Shown one piece after another: positions 17,266-26,695 of a DNA stretch of 64,000 bases (its first letter is position 1; each line of letters starts with the position of its first letter). The notes below the pieces were generated by a model, which saw only the letters and a program-made list of their open reading frames with translations, had not been told where the DNA came from and searched no databases. The position numbers were made by a program, and so were the translations under genes. This stretch comes from JAJEAD01 sp965221555 (GTDB lineage: Bacteria; Pseudomonadota; Gammaproteobacteria; HK1): the NCBI GenBank assembly GCA_965221555.1, contig OZ244895.1, positions 2,852,001-2,916,000 of the forward strand, written 5' to 3'.

Positions 17266-18459
17266 ATGGAACCCCCGACAGACTTGAAGGACGAAACCAG
17301 GATCGTCTCCGCGGGCCGGGGGCGGGTCGAGCCGGAGGGCACCGTCAACCTTCCCGTGTACCGCGCGTCCACGATCCTCTCCCCCGACATCGACAGCTAC
17401 CTCCGCCGCTTCGACGAGGGCCGCGCCTACGAGGCGATCACCTACGGGGCGAACGGCACCCACAACGCGCGCGCGCTCGCGCAGGCGGTGGCCGCTCTGG
17501 AAGGCGGCGCAAGATCGGTGGTCACCGCGTCGGGGCTCTCCGCGATCACGATGGCGCTCTGCGCGTTCGCATCGAAGGGAGACCATGTGCTGGTCACCGA
17601 TTCCGTGTACGGCCCCACCCGGCGCTTCTGCCACGAGGTTCTCGCCCGGTGGGGAGTCGAGACGACCTTCTATCACCCCGGCGCGGGTGCGGGCATCGCC
17701 GAACTCTTCCGCGAGAACACCCGCCTGGTGTTCCTCGAAGCCCCCGGCTCGCTCAGCTTCGAGATGCAGGACGTGCCAGCCATCGCGGGCGCGGCCCGGG
17801 CCGCGGGCATCCTCACCGCGATGGACAACACGTGGGCGACGCCGCTCTTCTTCAAGCCGCTCGCCCACGGTGTCGACCTCTCCATCCAGGCCGGAACCAA
17901 GTACTTCGCCGGACACTCCGACCTCGTCATCGGCCTCGTCACGACGGCCGACGAGGCGCTCCACCGCCGCCTCGCCGACACCGTGATGGCCTTCGGGGAG
18001 GTCGCCGGCCCCGACGACTGCTACCTCGCCCTGCGGGGTCTTCGCACCCTCTCGGTGCGCCTGCGGCGTCAGGCGCGCTCCGCCCTCACGGTGGCCACCT
18101 GGCTCGCCGAGCAGCCCGGGGTGCGGCGCGTGCTCTACCCTCCCCTGCCCTCCGACCCCGGCCACGCCCTCTGGCGGCGAGACTTCGGGGGCGCCGCGAG
18201 CCTCTTCGGCGTCGTGCTGGAGGACACCGACCAGGCGGCGATCGCGCGCATGATCGACGGCCTCGCGCTCTTTCGCATCGGCTCCTCCTGGGGCGGCTAC
18301 GAGAGCCTGGTGTCGCTGTACCCCACGCCGCTGCCCCGCGACGTCGCGCCCTGGACCGAGTCGCCCTTGCTGATGCGTCTGCACGTCGGACTCGAGGATC
18401 CGCAAGACCTGATCGCGGACCTCGATGCGGGCCTGCGGCGATTGGCCGGGCCCGGCTGA
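17266..18459 (+). CDS. metC: Cystathionine beta-lyase (MetC-like PLP enzyme)
   Basis: Cys/Met-metabolism PLP-dependent enzyme of 397 aa, expected to cleave cystathionine to homocysteine, pyruvate and ammonia. MetC-type traits are VNLPVYRASTILSP near the N-terminus, YGxxGTHNARAL, SGLSAITMAL, the PLP-phosphate and aspartate segment MDNTWATPLFF, and the Schiff-base lysine in QAGTKYFAGHSDLVIG. The C-terminal FRIGSSWGGYESL is characteristic of cystathionine beta-lyase within the family. Side activity such as cysteine desulfhydration cannot be excluded. The next gene begins within 2 bp of its stop. Confidence 0.88.
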   Translation: MEPPTDLKDETRIVSAGRGRVEPEGTVNLPVYRASTILSPDIDSYLRRFDEGRAYEAITYGANGTHNARALAQAVAALEGGARSVVTASGLSAITMALCAFASKGDHVLVTDSVYGPTRRFCHEVLARWGVETTFYHPGAGAGIAELFRENTRLVFLEAPGSLSFEMQDVPAIAGAARAAGILTAMDNTWATPLFFKPLAHGVDLSIQAGTKYFAGHSDLVIGLVTTADEALHRRLADTVMAFGEVAGPDDCYLALRGLRTLSVRLRRQARSALTVATWLAEQPGVRRVLYPPLPSDPGHALWRRDFGGAASLFGVVLEDTDQAAIARMIDGLALFRIGSSWGGYESLVSLYPTPLPRDVAPWTESPLLMRLHVGLEDPQDLIADLDAGLRRLAGPG

Positions 18460-18460
18460 C

Positions 18461-20125
18461 ATGGGCGCCCGCTTCCGGCGAGGGGTCCGCGGCTCCGTGG
18501 CGGCCGCGGGCTCAGGCCGCCCGGCAGTGACAAGTCAATTCGACTATGTAGTCGTCGGCGCCGGCTCGGCCGGCTGCGTGGTGGCGAACCGGCTGTCCTC
18601 CGACCCTTCGACCCGGGTACTGCTGCTGGAGGCGGGCGGCAAGGACCGCAACCCCTGGATCCACATCCCGGTCGGCTACTTCAAGACCATGCACAATCCG
18701 GCAACGGACTGGTGCTACGTCACCGAGCCCGAGCCGGAGCTTGACAGTCGCGCGCTCGACTGGCCCCGGGGGAAGGTGCTCGGGGGCTCGAGCTCCATCA
18801 ACGGACTGCTCTACGTGCGCGGGCAGGCCCGGGACTACGACCACTGGCGCCAGCTCGGAAACACCGGGTGGTCCTTCGAGGACGTGCTTCCCTGCTTCAA
18901 GCGCGCCGAGGATCAGGAACGCGGCGCCAACGCATGGCACGGCGCCGGCGGCCCGCTCGCGGTATCCGACATGCGGGTGCGCCGCGACGTGTGCGACGCG
19001 TTCATCGCCGGGGCGGCCGAAATCGGGATACCGCGCAACGACGACATCAACGGCGCCAGCGCGGAGGGGTCGGGCTACTACCAGCTCACCGCGCGCAAGG
19101 GCCTGCGCTGCAGCGCCGCCACCGCCTATCTTCGACCGGCGCGCCGGCGAACCAACCTCGTGGTGGAGACCGGAGCCCACGTGCTCGGACTGTGCTTCGA
19201 GGGCCGCCGCGCCACCGGAGTCCGCTACGTGCGCGGACGGGGCGCGCACGAAGCGCGGGCGCGCGCCGAGGTCATCCTCTGCGCGGGCGCGGTGGGCTCT
19301 CCGCAAGTCCTCCAGCTCTCCGGCGTGGGCCCGGCCGATCTGCTGCGCGAGCACGGCATCGAGGTCGTCCATCCCCTGCCCGGGGTGGGAGAGAACCTCC
19401 AGGATCACCTCCAGATCCGCGCGGTGTACGCGTGCCGCACGCCCACCCTGAACGACGAGGTCAACCACCCGATTCGCAAGATGCTCATCGGCATCGAGTA
19501 CCTCCTGCGGCGCAGCGGCCCGATGAGCATGGGGGCAAGCCAGGTCTACGTGTTCACGCGCACCCGTCCCGAGCTCGAAACGCCCGACATCCAGTTCCAC
19601 TTCCAGCCCCTTTCCGCCGACCGGCCCGGACATGGCCTGCACCGGTACTCCGCGTTCACCGCTTCGGTGACCCAGCTCCGCCCGGAGAGCCGCGGGACCA
19701 TCCGCATCCGTTCTCCCGACCCGTTCGCATACCCGGCAATCCGGCCGAACTACCTCTCCACCGCGCTCGATCGCGAGACCGCGGTCGCCGGGCTCCGGGT
19801 CACCCGGGCGATCGCCGCAACGCGCGCGATGGCGCCGCACATCGTGGAGGAGCTGTTGCCGGGCGCGCAGGCGCGCACCGACGAAGAGCTCCTCGCGGCG
19901 GCCCGGCACATCGCCCAGACTATCTACCACCCCGTCGGCACCTGCCGCATGGGGCGCGACCCGGACGCGGTCGTCGACGAGCGTCTGCGCGTTCACGGTC
20001 TCGGCGGAGTGCGGGTGGTGGACGCTTCCATCATGCCGACGATCACCTCCGGCAACACCAATGCGCCGGCGATCATGATCGGAGAGAAGGCTTCCGATCT
20101 CATCCGCGAAGACGCCGACCGGTAG
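18461..20125 (+). CDS. GMC-family FAD-dependent oxidoreductase (choline dehydrogenase-like)
   Basis: Flavoprotein alcohol dehydrogenase/oxidase of about 554 aa. The FAD dinucleotide motif VVGAGSAGCVVANRL, the GMC signature 1 (GKVLGGSSSINGLLYVRG), signature 2 (GAVGSPQVLQLSGVGP) and the C-terminal active-site part (YHPVGTCRMG, SGNTNAPAIMIGEKA) are all present. It resembles choline and other alcohol dehydrogenases, but no betaine aldehyde dehydrogenase or BetI accompanies it, so the substrate is open. The start at 18461 lies 2 bp after metC; a GTG at 18527 directly before TSQFDYVVVGAG is an equally plausible start. Confidence 0.88.
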   Translation: MGARFRRGVRGSVAAAGSGRPAVTSQFDYVVVGAGSAGCVVANRLSSDPSTRVLLLEAGGKDRNPWIHIPVGYFKTMHNPATDWCYVTEPEPELDSRALDWPRGKVLGGSSSINGLLYVRGQARDYDHWRQLGNTGWSFEDVLPCFKRAEDQERGANAWHGAGGPLAVSDMRVRRDVCDAFIAGAAEIGIPRNDDINGASAEGSGYYQLTARKGLRCSAATAYLRPARRRTNLVVETGAHVLGLCFEGRRATGVRYVRGRGAHEARARAEVILCAGAVGSPQVLQLSGVGPADLLREHGIEVVHPLPGVGENLQDHLQIRAVYACRTPTLNDEVNHPIRKMLIGIEYLLRRSGPMSMGASQVYVFTRTRPELETPDIQFHFQPLSADRPGHGLHRYSAFTASVTQLRPESRGTIRIRSPDPFAYPAIRPNYLSTALDRETAVAGLRVTRAIAATRAMAPHIVEELLPGAQARTDEELLAAARHIAQTIYHPVGTCRMGRDPDAVVDERLRVHGLGGVRVVDASIMPTITSGNTNAPAIMIGEKASDLIREDADR

Positions 20126-20170
20126 CTCGAGACGGCGAGTGGACCCGGCCCGGAAGTCTCAGCGCAGGCC

Positions 20171-21727
20171 ATGAGCGAAGAGAACGCCTCCGCCGACTAC
20201 CTGCTGGAAGCGCGCCGCATCGTGAAGCGCTTCGGCGACTTCACGGCCAACGACGAAGTCTCTCTCGCGCTGCGTCCCGGCGTCATCCACGCCCTGCTCG
20301 GCGAGAACGGCGCCGGCAAGTCCACGCTGGTCAAGATCATCTACGGCGCGTTGCAGCCGAACGCGGGAGAGCTTCGCTGGCAGGGCCGGCCGGTGCGCAT
20401 CGCCGATCCGGCGGCGGCGCGGCGGCTTGGCATCGGCATGGTCTTTCAGCACTTCTCGCTCTTCGACGCGCTCTCGGTGGTGGAGAACATCGCCCTCGCT
20501 CTCCCGGGCGCATTCGACCGGGAGAGGCTCGCATCGCGAATCGCCGAAGTCTCGCGCGAGTACGGCCTGCCGCTCGAGCCCGAGGCCCTGGTGGCCGATC
20601 TCTCGGTGGGCGAGCGGCAACGCATCGAGATCGTGCGCTGCCTGCTGCAGGCGCCGCGCCTGCTCATCATGGACGAGCCGACCGCGGTGCTCACCCCGCA
20701 GGAGGCCGACCAGCTCTTCGTGACGCTGCGCCGCCTCGCCCGCGAGGGATGCGCGGTGCTCTACATCTCTCACCGGCTGGAAGAGGTGAAACGCCTGTGC
20801 CACCACGCCACCATCCTGCGTCACGGCAAGGTGGTCGCCAGCGTGGACCCCGGCGAGGAGAGCGCCGCCTCGCTCGCGCGCCTCATGGTGGGTACGCACG
20901 TGCACGAGGTGAGCGCGCAAGCGGGAGGCGGCGACGGTGCGGTGATGCTCGCGGTCTCGGATCTCACCTTGCCCGCCGACGGCCCCTTCGGGGTACGGCT
21001 GCGCAAGGTGTCGCTGCGGGTGCATGCGGGCGAGGTGGTCGCGATCGCCGGGGTGGCGGGCAATGGACAAACGGAGCTCTTCGATGCGATCTCCGGCGAA
21101 CGTCCCGCCCCGCACGACGCGTGCATCGAGCTCGCCGGGGCGCTCTGCGGCGCACGGGGCATTACCGCGCGCCGCCGTCTGGGCGCGGCCTTCGTGCCGG
21201 AGGAGCGCCTCGGGCACAGCGCGCTGCCGGGCCTCGCGCTCTCGGACAACGTGCTGCTCACGCACCACGCCTGCGACCGGGAAATGGCGCCCCGCGGCTT
21301 CGTCGACCGGGTCCGGTCCCGCGAGGTGGGCGAGCGGGTGGTGAAACGATTCGACGTGCGCACCAGCCATCCCGACCCGCGGGCGAGCGCGCTGTCCGGG
21401 GGCAACCTGCAGAAGTTCGTGCTCGGACGGGAGCTCGACCGCGACCCGCGCATCATCGTGATCAATCAGCCGACCTGGGGCGTGGACGCGGGGGCGGCCG
21501 CGCTCATCCGCCAGGCGCTGATCGACATGGCGCGCGCGGGCGCCGGAGTGCTGGTGATCAGCCAGGACCTCGACGAGATCTTCGAGATCGCGGACCGCAT
21601 CGCCGTCATCTCGCGCGGCGAACTGTCCGCGGCACATCCCGCGAACGCCACCGACCGGGAACAGATCGGCCTGCTGATGGCGGGCGCGCACGAGACCGGC
21701 GCCAGTCCAGAGGGGGCCGCCGCGTGA
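20171..21727 (+). CDS. ABC importer ATPase, BMP/nucleoside type (two fused nucleotide-binding domains)
   Basis: Energises a Bmp/Nup-type importer for nucleosides or purines. The 518-residue protein contains two tandem ATPase domains. The first has Walker A GENGAGKST (44-52), signature LSVGERQR and Walker B LLIMDEPTAVLTP. The second has a degenerate Walker A (GVAGNGQTELFD), signature LSGGNLQK and a Walker B-like IIVINQPTWGVD. One good and one poor ATP site is usual for this fused sugar/nucleoside class. It is the first gene of a four-gene operon; its stop overlaps the GTG of the next gene by 4 bp. Confidence 0.92.
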   Translation: MSEENASADYLLEARRIVKRFGDFTANDEVSLALRPGVIHALLGENGAGKSTLVKIIYGALQPNAGELRWQGRPVRIADPAAARRLGIGMVFQHFSLFDALSVVENIALALPGAFDRERLASRIAEVSREYGLPLEPEALVADLSVGERQRIEIVRCLLQAPRLLIMDEPTAVLTPQEADQLFVTLRRLAREGCAVLYISHRLEEVKRLCHHATILRHGKVVASVDPGEESAASLARLMVGTHVHEVSAQAGGGDGAVMLAVSDLTLPADGPFGVRLRKVSLRVHAGEVVAIAGVAGNGQTELFDAISGERPAPHDACIELAGALCGARGITARRRLGAAFVPEERLGHSALPGLALSDNVLLTHHACDREMAPRGFVDRVRSREVGERVVKRFDVRTSHPDPRASALSGGNLQKFVLGRELDRDPRIIVINQPTWGVDAGAAALIRQALIDMARAGAGVLVISQDLDEIFEIADRIAVISRGELSAAHPANATDREQIGLLMAGAHETGASPEGAAA

Positions 21728-22815
21728 AGCTGTGGCTCGAGCTTCGCCCGGAACCGAGCCGCGCCATGAGCGTGCTCTCCCCCCTGATCGCCATCGCGCT
21801 CACGGTGATCGCGGGCGGGATCATCTTCGCCGCGAGCGGGCTCGACCCGCTCCGGGCGCTCTTCATCTACTTCGTCGAGCCGGTCACCACCCTGTGGTCG
21901 ATCGAGGAGCTCGTCGTCAAGACCGCGCCGCTCGTGCTGATCGGTGTCGGACTCGCGGTGTGCTTTCGCGCCAATCTGTGGAACATCGGCGCGGAGGGTC
22001 AGCTCACCGCGGGCGCCATCGCCGGCGCCGCGGTGCCCATCCTCGCCCCGGAGTGGGACTCCTTCCTGGTGCTTCCCGCGATGCTCCTGCTCGGCGTGCT
22101 CGGGGGAATGGCGTGGGCGGCGGTCCCCGCCCTGCTGCGCAACCGTTTCGGCGCGAACGAGATCCTCACCAGCCTCATGCTGGTCTACGTCGCCCAGCTC
22201 CTCCTCGACTGGCTGGTGCGCGGCCCGTGGCGCGACCCGGCCGGCTACAACTTTCCGGTGTCGATCGACTTCGAGGGCTGGGCGCTCCTGCCCACCCTCG
22301 GCGCGGGCCGCGTGCACCTCGGCGTGCTCCTCGCGCTGCTTGCCGTCGTGGCGCTCTTCGTCTTCATGTCGCGCACGCTCAAGGGCTTCGAGATTCGCGT
22401 GAGCGGAGAGGCGCCGCGGGCCGGGCGCTTCGGTGGCTTCTCGCGTTCGCGCACCGTGTGGCTGTGCTTCGCGCTCTCGGGCGGGCTCGCGGGCCTCGCC
22501 GGCATCTGCGAGGTGGCGGGTCCGGTGGGACAGCTCCAGCCCTCCATCTCGCCCGGCTACGGATTCACCGCGATCATCGTCGCCTTTCTCGGGCGTCTGA
22601 ACCCGCTCGTGGTGTTGTTCGCAGGGATCGTGCTCGGCATCAGCTACCTGGGCGGCGAGGCGGCGCAAGTGATGCTCGGGGTCTCGGACAAGTTCACCCA
22701 GGTGTTCCAGGGCATGCTGCTCTTCTTCATCCTCGTCTGCGACACCCTGATCCGTTATCGGATCAACATGATCTGGCGCAAGGCCGACGCACCCGCCGCG
22801 GGGCCGGCGCGATGA
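21724..22815 (+). CDS. ABC importer permease 1, BMP/nucleoside type
   Basis: Integral membrane subunit of 363 aa in the branched-chain/ribose permease superfamily. About nine or ten hydrophobic helices are evident, with typical segments FRANLWNIGAEGQLTAGAIAGA and GYGFTAIIVAFLGRLNP shared by YufP/NupB permeases. The start is the GTG overlapping the ATPase stop (GTGA). It overlaps the second permease by 4 bp (ATGA). The two permeases form a heterodimeric channel with the fused ATPase. Confidence 0.92.
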   Translation: MKLWLELRPEPSRAMSVLSPLIAIALTVIAGGIIFAASGLDPLRALFIYFVEPVTTLWSIEELVVKTAPLVLIGVGLAVCFRANLWNIGAEGQLTAGAIAGAAVPILAPEWDSFLVLPAMLLLGVLGGMAWAAVPALLRNRFGANEILTSLMLVYVAQLLLDWLVRGPWRDPAGYNFPVSIDFEGWALLPTLGAGRVHLGVLLALLAVVALFVFMSRTLKGFEIRVSGEAPRAGRFGGFSRSRTVWLCFALSGGLAGLAGICEVAGPVGQLQPSISPGYGFTAIIVAFLGRLNPLVVLFAGIVLGISYLGGEAAQVMLGVSDKFTQVFQGMLLFFILVCDTLIRYRINMIWRKADAPAAGPAR

Positions 22816-23732
22816 GCGGTTTGGAGGCGATTCTGCTGACCATCATCACGGCGTCCACGCCCTTGCTGCTCGCCGCACTCGGCGAGCTCGTCACGGAGCG
22901 CTCCGGCGTGCTGAACCTCGGGGTGGAGGGAATGATGGTCATGGGGGCGGTGGCCGGCTTCGTCGCCGCGTACGCCACCGGGTCCGCCGCCCTCGGGGTG
23001 GCGGCGGCGATCCTCGCGGGAGTGGCGATGTCGATGCTCTTCGCCTTCCTGACCCAGACGCTCGCGACCAACCAGGTCGCGACCGGGCTCGCGCTCACTC
23101 TCTTCGGTATCGGGCTTTCCGGCCTGATCGGCGAGGCGTTCACCGGGCTTCCAGGGGTCAGGCTCCCCGCCCTGTACATTCCGGTGCTGACCGACATCCC
23201 GCTGCTCGGGCCGGTGTTCTTCGGCCAGGACGCCCTCGTCTACGCCTCCATCGTTCTCACGGTGCTCGTGGCCTGGGTGCTCGCGCGCACCCGCCTGGGT
23301 CTCGTGATCCGCGCGACGGGCGGCAATCACCACTCCGCGCACGCGCTCGGCTACCCCGTGGTCGCGGTGCGATATGCCTGCATCGCATTCGGCGGAATGT
23401 GCTCGGGGCTCGCGGGAGCGTACCTCTCCCTCGCCTACACCCCCCAATGGGCCGAGAACATGACCGCCGGCCGCGGCTGGATCGCGCTCGCGCTCGTCGT
23501 CTTCTCCACCTGGGCCCCGCGCCGGGTCGCCATCGGCGCCTACCTCTTCGGCACGGTGTGGATCATGGGCCTCTACGTGCAAGCCGTCGGAATCGCCATC
23601 CCCTCGCAACTGCTCTCGTCCCTGCCCTACCTCGTGACCATCGCCGCCCTGGTGGCGATCTCGGGGAATCGTCTCCTGACGAGAGTGAACACCCCCGCCT
23701 GTATCGGCCAGACCTTCGTGCCGGATCGCTGA
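22812..23732 (+). CDS. ABC importer permease 2, BMP/nucleoside type
   Basis: Second membrane subunit, 306 aa, of the NupC/YufQ type: GELVTERSGVLNLGVEGMMVMGA near the N-terminus and NHHSAHALGYPVVAVRYACIAFGG in the cytoplasmic coupling region are diagnostic. It has about eight to ten transmembrane helices. The start overlaps permease 1. The gene is followed by 165 bp without a recognised signal before the binding-protein gene, which may give the latter its own promoter and higher expression. Confidence 0.92.
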   Translation: MSGLEAILLTIITASTPLLLAALGELVTERSGVLNLGVEGMMVMGAVAGFVAAYATGSAALGVAAAILAGVAMSMLFAFLTQTLATNQVATGLALTLFGIGLSGLIGEAFTGLPGVRLPALYIPVLTDIPLLGPVFFGQDALVYASIVLTVLVAWVLARTRLGLVIRATGGNHHSAHALGYPVVAVRYACIAFGGMCSGLAGAYLSLAYTPQWAENMTAGRGWIALALVVFSTWAPRRVAIGAYLFGTVWIMGLYVQAVGIAIPSQLLSSLPYLVTIAALVAISGNRLLTRVNTPACIGQTFVPDR

Positions 23733-23897
23733 CGAATGCGCGGGGATCCCTGCGCAGACACCTTGGCGAGAGCGCAACCTTCGGTTCATCATGAGAGACG
23801 GGGGCCGCGGGGCATGATATCCGCCCCCCGATGGGCCGCGCCCGGAGGCGGGAGCCCCGAATTGCAGCAAATCAAACACACCAGAGGAGAAACCCGG

Positions 23898-24965
23898 ATG
23901 AAGAAACTGCTCGCACTGGCCGCCGGCCTCGTGCTGTCGCTCGCGATGACCGCGGTCTCGGGCGCGGAGAAGCTGAAGGTCGGCTTCGTCTACTTCGGTC
24001 CCATCGGCGACTACGGTTGGACCTACACCCACGACCGGGGGCGCCTGATGGTCGAGGAAGAGCTCGGGGACCAGGTCGAGACGGTGTACGTCGAGAACGT
24101 AACCTCCGGTCCCGACGCCGAGCGGGCCATAAACCGACTCGCGCGCAGCGGCGCCGGCCTTATCTTCACGACCTCCTTCGGTTTCATGGACCCCACCCTC
24201 AAGGTCGCGGAGAACTTTCCGGACATCAAGTTCGAACACGCGACCGGTTACAAGCGCGCCGACAACGTGTCGACCTACAGCGGACGTTTTTACGAGGGAC
24301 GCTACGTGATCGGCCAGATCGCGGCCAGGGTCTCGAAAAGCGGGGTCGCGGGCTACGTCGCCGCCTTCCCCATCCCGGAGGTGGTGCGCGGCATCAATGC
24401 CTTCATGCTCGGGGCCCAGTCCGTCAACCCCGACTTCAAGATCAAGGTGGTATGGGTGAACACCTGGTACGACCCCGGCAAGGAGGCCGACGCCGTCAAG
24501 GTGCTGATCGGACAGGGAGTGGACATAATCGCCCAGCACACCGACTCCACCGCGCCGATTCAGATCGCGGAGGAAATGGGGGTGCCCGGCTTCGGCCACA
24601 CTTCGGACATGATCGCCTTCGCTCCGAATTCCCAACTCACCGCGGTGATCGACAACTGGGGGCCCTACTACGTCGCCCGCACCCGGGCGGTCCTCGACGG
24701 GACCTGGGAGTCCGTCGACACCTGGGACGGAATGGCGCAACGCATGGTCGTGATGGGCCCTTACACCAACCTGCCCGATGACGTGGCCGCGATGGCGGCG
24801 GAGACCGCCGAGAAGATCCGTACCGGAGCCATGCACCCCTTCGACGGCCCCATCTACCGTCAGGACGGCGAGATGGCGATCGGCGAAGGCGAGCACCTGG
24901 ATGACGGCACCCTGCTCGGCATGAACTGGTATGTGAAGGGCATTGACGACGAACTGCCGCAGTAG
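23898..24965 (+). CDS. BMP-family periplasmic substrate-binding protein (nucleoside/purine ABC importer)
   Basis: Captures the ligand for the importer encoded just upstream. The 355-residue precursor has a Sec signal peptide (MKKLLALAAGLVLSLAMTAV, cleavage near SG-AEK). Unlike many Gram-positive BMP proteins it has no lipobox cysteine, so it should be soluble in the periplasm. The BMP fold is recognised by KVGFVYFGPIGDYGWTYTHD, GLIFTTSFGFMDP and VWVNTWYDPGKEADAV. The ATG is supported by AGAGGAGA at 23883-23890. Purine nucleosides or bases are the inferred cargo from the family and from the nearby puuD, uraD and phosphoribosyltransferase genes. Confidence 0.92.
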   Translation: MKKLLALAAGLVLSLAMTAVSGAEKLKVGFVYFGPIGDYGWTYTHDRGRLMVEEELGDQVETVYVENVTSGPDAERAINRLARSGAGLIFTTSFGFMDPTLKVAENFPDIKFEHATGYKRADNVSTYSGRFYEGRYVIGQIAARVSKSGVAGYVAAFPIPEVVRGINAFMLGAQSVNPDFKIKVVWVNTWYDPGKEADAVKVLIGQGVDIIAQHTDSTAPIQIAEEMGVPGFGHTSDMIAFAPNSQLTAVIDNWGPYYVARTRAVLDGTWESVDTWDGMAQRMVVMGPYTNLPDDVAAMAAETAEKIRTGAMHPFDGPIYRQDGEMAIGEGEHLDDGTLLGMNWYVKGIDDELPQ

Positions 24966-24979
24966 CAGTAGCCCGTCTT

Positions 24980-25011
24980 CCCCACCCCGACCCGCACGGG
25001 TCGGGGTGGGG
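24980..25011 (+). terminator. Strong hairpin terminator after the BMP importer operon
   Basis: Perfect 15-bp inverted repeat (CCCCACCCCGACCCG and its complement) around a 2-nt spacer, starting 15 bp after the binding-protein stop. It lacks a clear T-run (GTATTCCC follows), so it could act as an intrinsic terminator of reduced efficiency or as an mRNA 3' stabiliser. The rest of 24966-25504 holds repeat copy C and about 230 bp in which nothing was recognised. Confidence 0.7.
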
Positions 25012-25082
25012 GTATTCCCACCGGATTGCGGCCTTCCCGCGACACGGGAGCGAAGCGCGCCACCTCCCTTCGGAGCGGCCGG

Positions 25083-25270
25083 TTAACCCGAAAGTTTCAC
25101 CGATTTTCGGCCGCTTCGGGCGCCAAGATGCCGTGATAGCGGGGTGCACGGACCGAAAGACGCTGAAGTCGTAGCCGACACGAAGTCGTTGCGGCTTGAG
25201 GGAGTACAACCCACTAGCACTAGCATATTGGCGTCCGCGAGTTGAGAAATCGGTGAAATTTGCGGGTTAA
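25083..25270 (-). repeat. MITE-like dispersed repeat, copy C (short form, reverse orientation)
   Basis: A 188-bp element including flanks. The ends CCCGAAAGTTTCACCGATTT and AAATCGGTGAAATTTGCGGG form terminal inverted repeats, bounded on both sides by the 4-bp direct repeat TTAA. It lies between the BMP operon terminator and puuD. Confidence 0.9.
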
Positions 25271-25504
25271 GCCACCGCTCCGCGAGCCGGCACGGATCCC
25301 GCACCACGGAGCGCTCCGAGCCTTGTATGACCCCTCCCCTCCGCGCGCACTCCCCTTTGCCGCCCGGGCGCCCGCGACTCGTCGGCCCGGGATCGGGAAG
25401 GCGGCGCAACCGCGCCCGGGCCTCGTCATCCGGATGGTCTTCCTCGAAGTATCGGGCGTGCTCGCCACGTCGATGCGCACCGGCCACCGCCGCTCGTTGA
25501 AATC

Positions 25505-26695
25505 ATGAGCGCCTTCGTCGCCGACTGGCTGAACCTGCTGCTGCGCTGGGCCCACCTCATCGCCGGCATCGGCTGGATCGGCACCTCGTTCTACTTCATT
25601 GCCCTCGATCTCTCGCTCGAGCGCCGCGCGGGGGCGGCGCCGGGTATCGCGGGGAGCGCCTGGCAAGTGCACGGCGGGGGCTTCTACCACGTCGAGAAGT
25701 ACGCGGTCGCACCGCAGGCCCTGCCCCGCCACCTCGTGTGGTTCCGGTGGGAGGCGTACCTCACCTGGCTCACCGGCTTCGCGCTGCTCGTGGTGCAGTA
25801 CTACCTGAACCCCGGCGCATGGTTGATCGACCCCGCGGTGATGGCCCTCGATCCGGCCCAGGCCATCGTTATCTCGGTCGCGAGCCTCGCCTTCGGATGG
25901 TTCGCGTACGACGGCATCTGCCGCTCCCCCGCCGGCCGGCGCCCGGTGCTGCTCGCCGGCATCGTTTTCGCACTGATCCTCGCCGCCGCCTGGATCTATA
26001 CCCATGTCTTCAGCGCACGCAGCGCGCTCATGCACGTCGGCGCCCTCGCGGGCACGATCATGGCCGTCAACGTGTTCGCGGTGATCATCCCGAACCAGAG
26101 AAAGATCGTCGCCGCGCTGCGCGCGGGCGAGACGCCGGATGCGCGCCACGGCCAGATCGGCCGGCAGCGCTCGGTGCACAACACCTACCTGACGCTCCCG
26201 GTGCTCGTGCTCATGGTGAGTGGGCACTACCCGCTGCTCACCGGCCACCCGCAGGCCTGGCTGCTCGTCGGCCTCATCCTGGTGGGGGGCGCGAGCGCGC
26301 GCCACCTGCTGCTGCGCATCGAGGTCGGACGGCCCTTCGGCGCCCTCGCGTGGGCGGCGCCGCTCATCGCCGTCTGCCTGATCGCCGCGCTGTGGATGAC
26401 CGCCCCCCCGCCCCGCGATCCGGCGCGCGACACGGGGGCGGTGGACGGCGCCGAGGTCCTGGCCCTCGTCCACACCCACTGCACCTCGTGCCATGCGCGC
26501 GAGCCCACAAGCGAGATATTCCGTACCCCACCCGCGAACGTGGTGCTGGAGACCCTGGACGACGTGCGCCGCTACGCGATGCTCGTGGAGCAGAACACGG
26601 TGAACACCCATGCCATGCCGCTCGGCAACCTGAGCGGCATGAACGAGGAGGAGCGCCGCCTCCTCGGCGCCTGGCTCGCCCCGCATCTGCCGTGA
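25505..26695 (+). CDS. puuD: Membrane urate hydroxylase PuuD with C-terminal cytochrome c domain
   Basis: Oxidises urate to 5-hydroxyisourate, passing electrons through a fused cytochrome c. The 396-residue protein has about eight membrane helices (roughly residues 1-300), with RWAHLIAGIGWIGTSFYFIALD at the N-terminus, a GGGFYHVEK motif and conserved histidines. The C-terminal domain has a single haem-binding CTSCH (residues 326-330) and a downstream Met as possible axial ligand (NTHAMPLGN). Its stop overlaps the GTG of uraD, so it is translationally coupled to the next enzyme needed for urate breakdown. Confidence 0.92.
   Translation: MSAFVADWLNLLLRWAHLIAGIGWIGTSFYFIALDLSLERRAGAAPGIAGSAWQVHGGGFYHVEKYAVAPQALPRHLVWFRWEAYLTWLTGFALLVVQYYLNPGAWLIDPAVMALDPAQAIVISVASLAFGWFAYDGICRSPAGRRPVLLAGIVFALILAAAWIYTHVFSARSALMHVGALAGTIMAVNVFAVIIPNQRKIVAALRAGETPDARHGQIGRQRSVHNTYLTLPVLVLMVSGHYPLLTGHPQAWLLVGLILVGGASARHLLLRIEVGRPFGALAWAAPLIAVCLIAALWMTAPPPRDPARDTGAVDGAEVLALVHTHCTSCHAREPTSEIFRTPPANVVLETLDDVRRYAMLVEQNTVNTHAMPLGNLSGMNEEERRLLGAWLAPHLP

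Noticed and set aside
18868..22815. A 1315-codon frame apparently fusing the GMC and permease regions
   Set aside because: Only the last third (from the GTG at 21724) encodes a real permease; the front is an out-of-frame reading of the GMC and ATPase genes.
25260..25508. Possible 82-codon gene before puuD
   Set aside because: Begins in repeat copy C, overlaps the puuD start and has no recognisable features.
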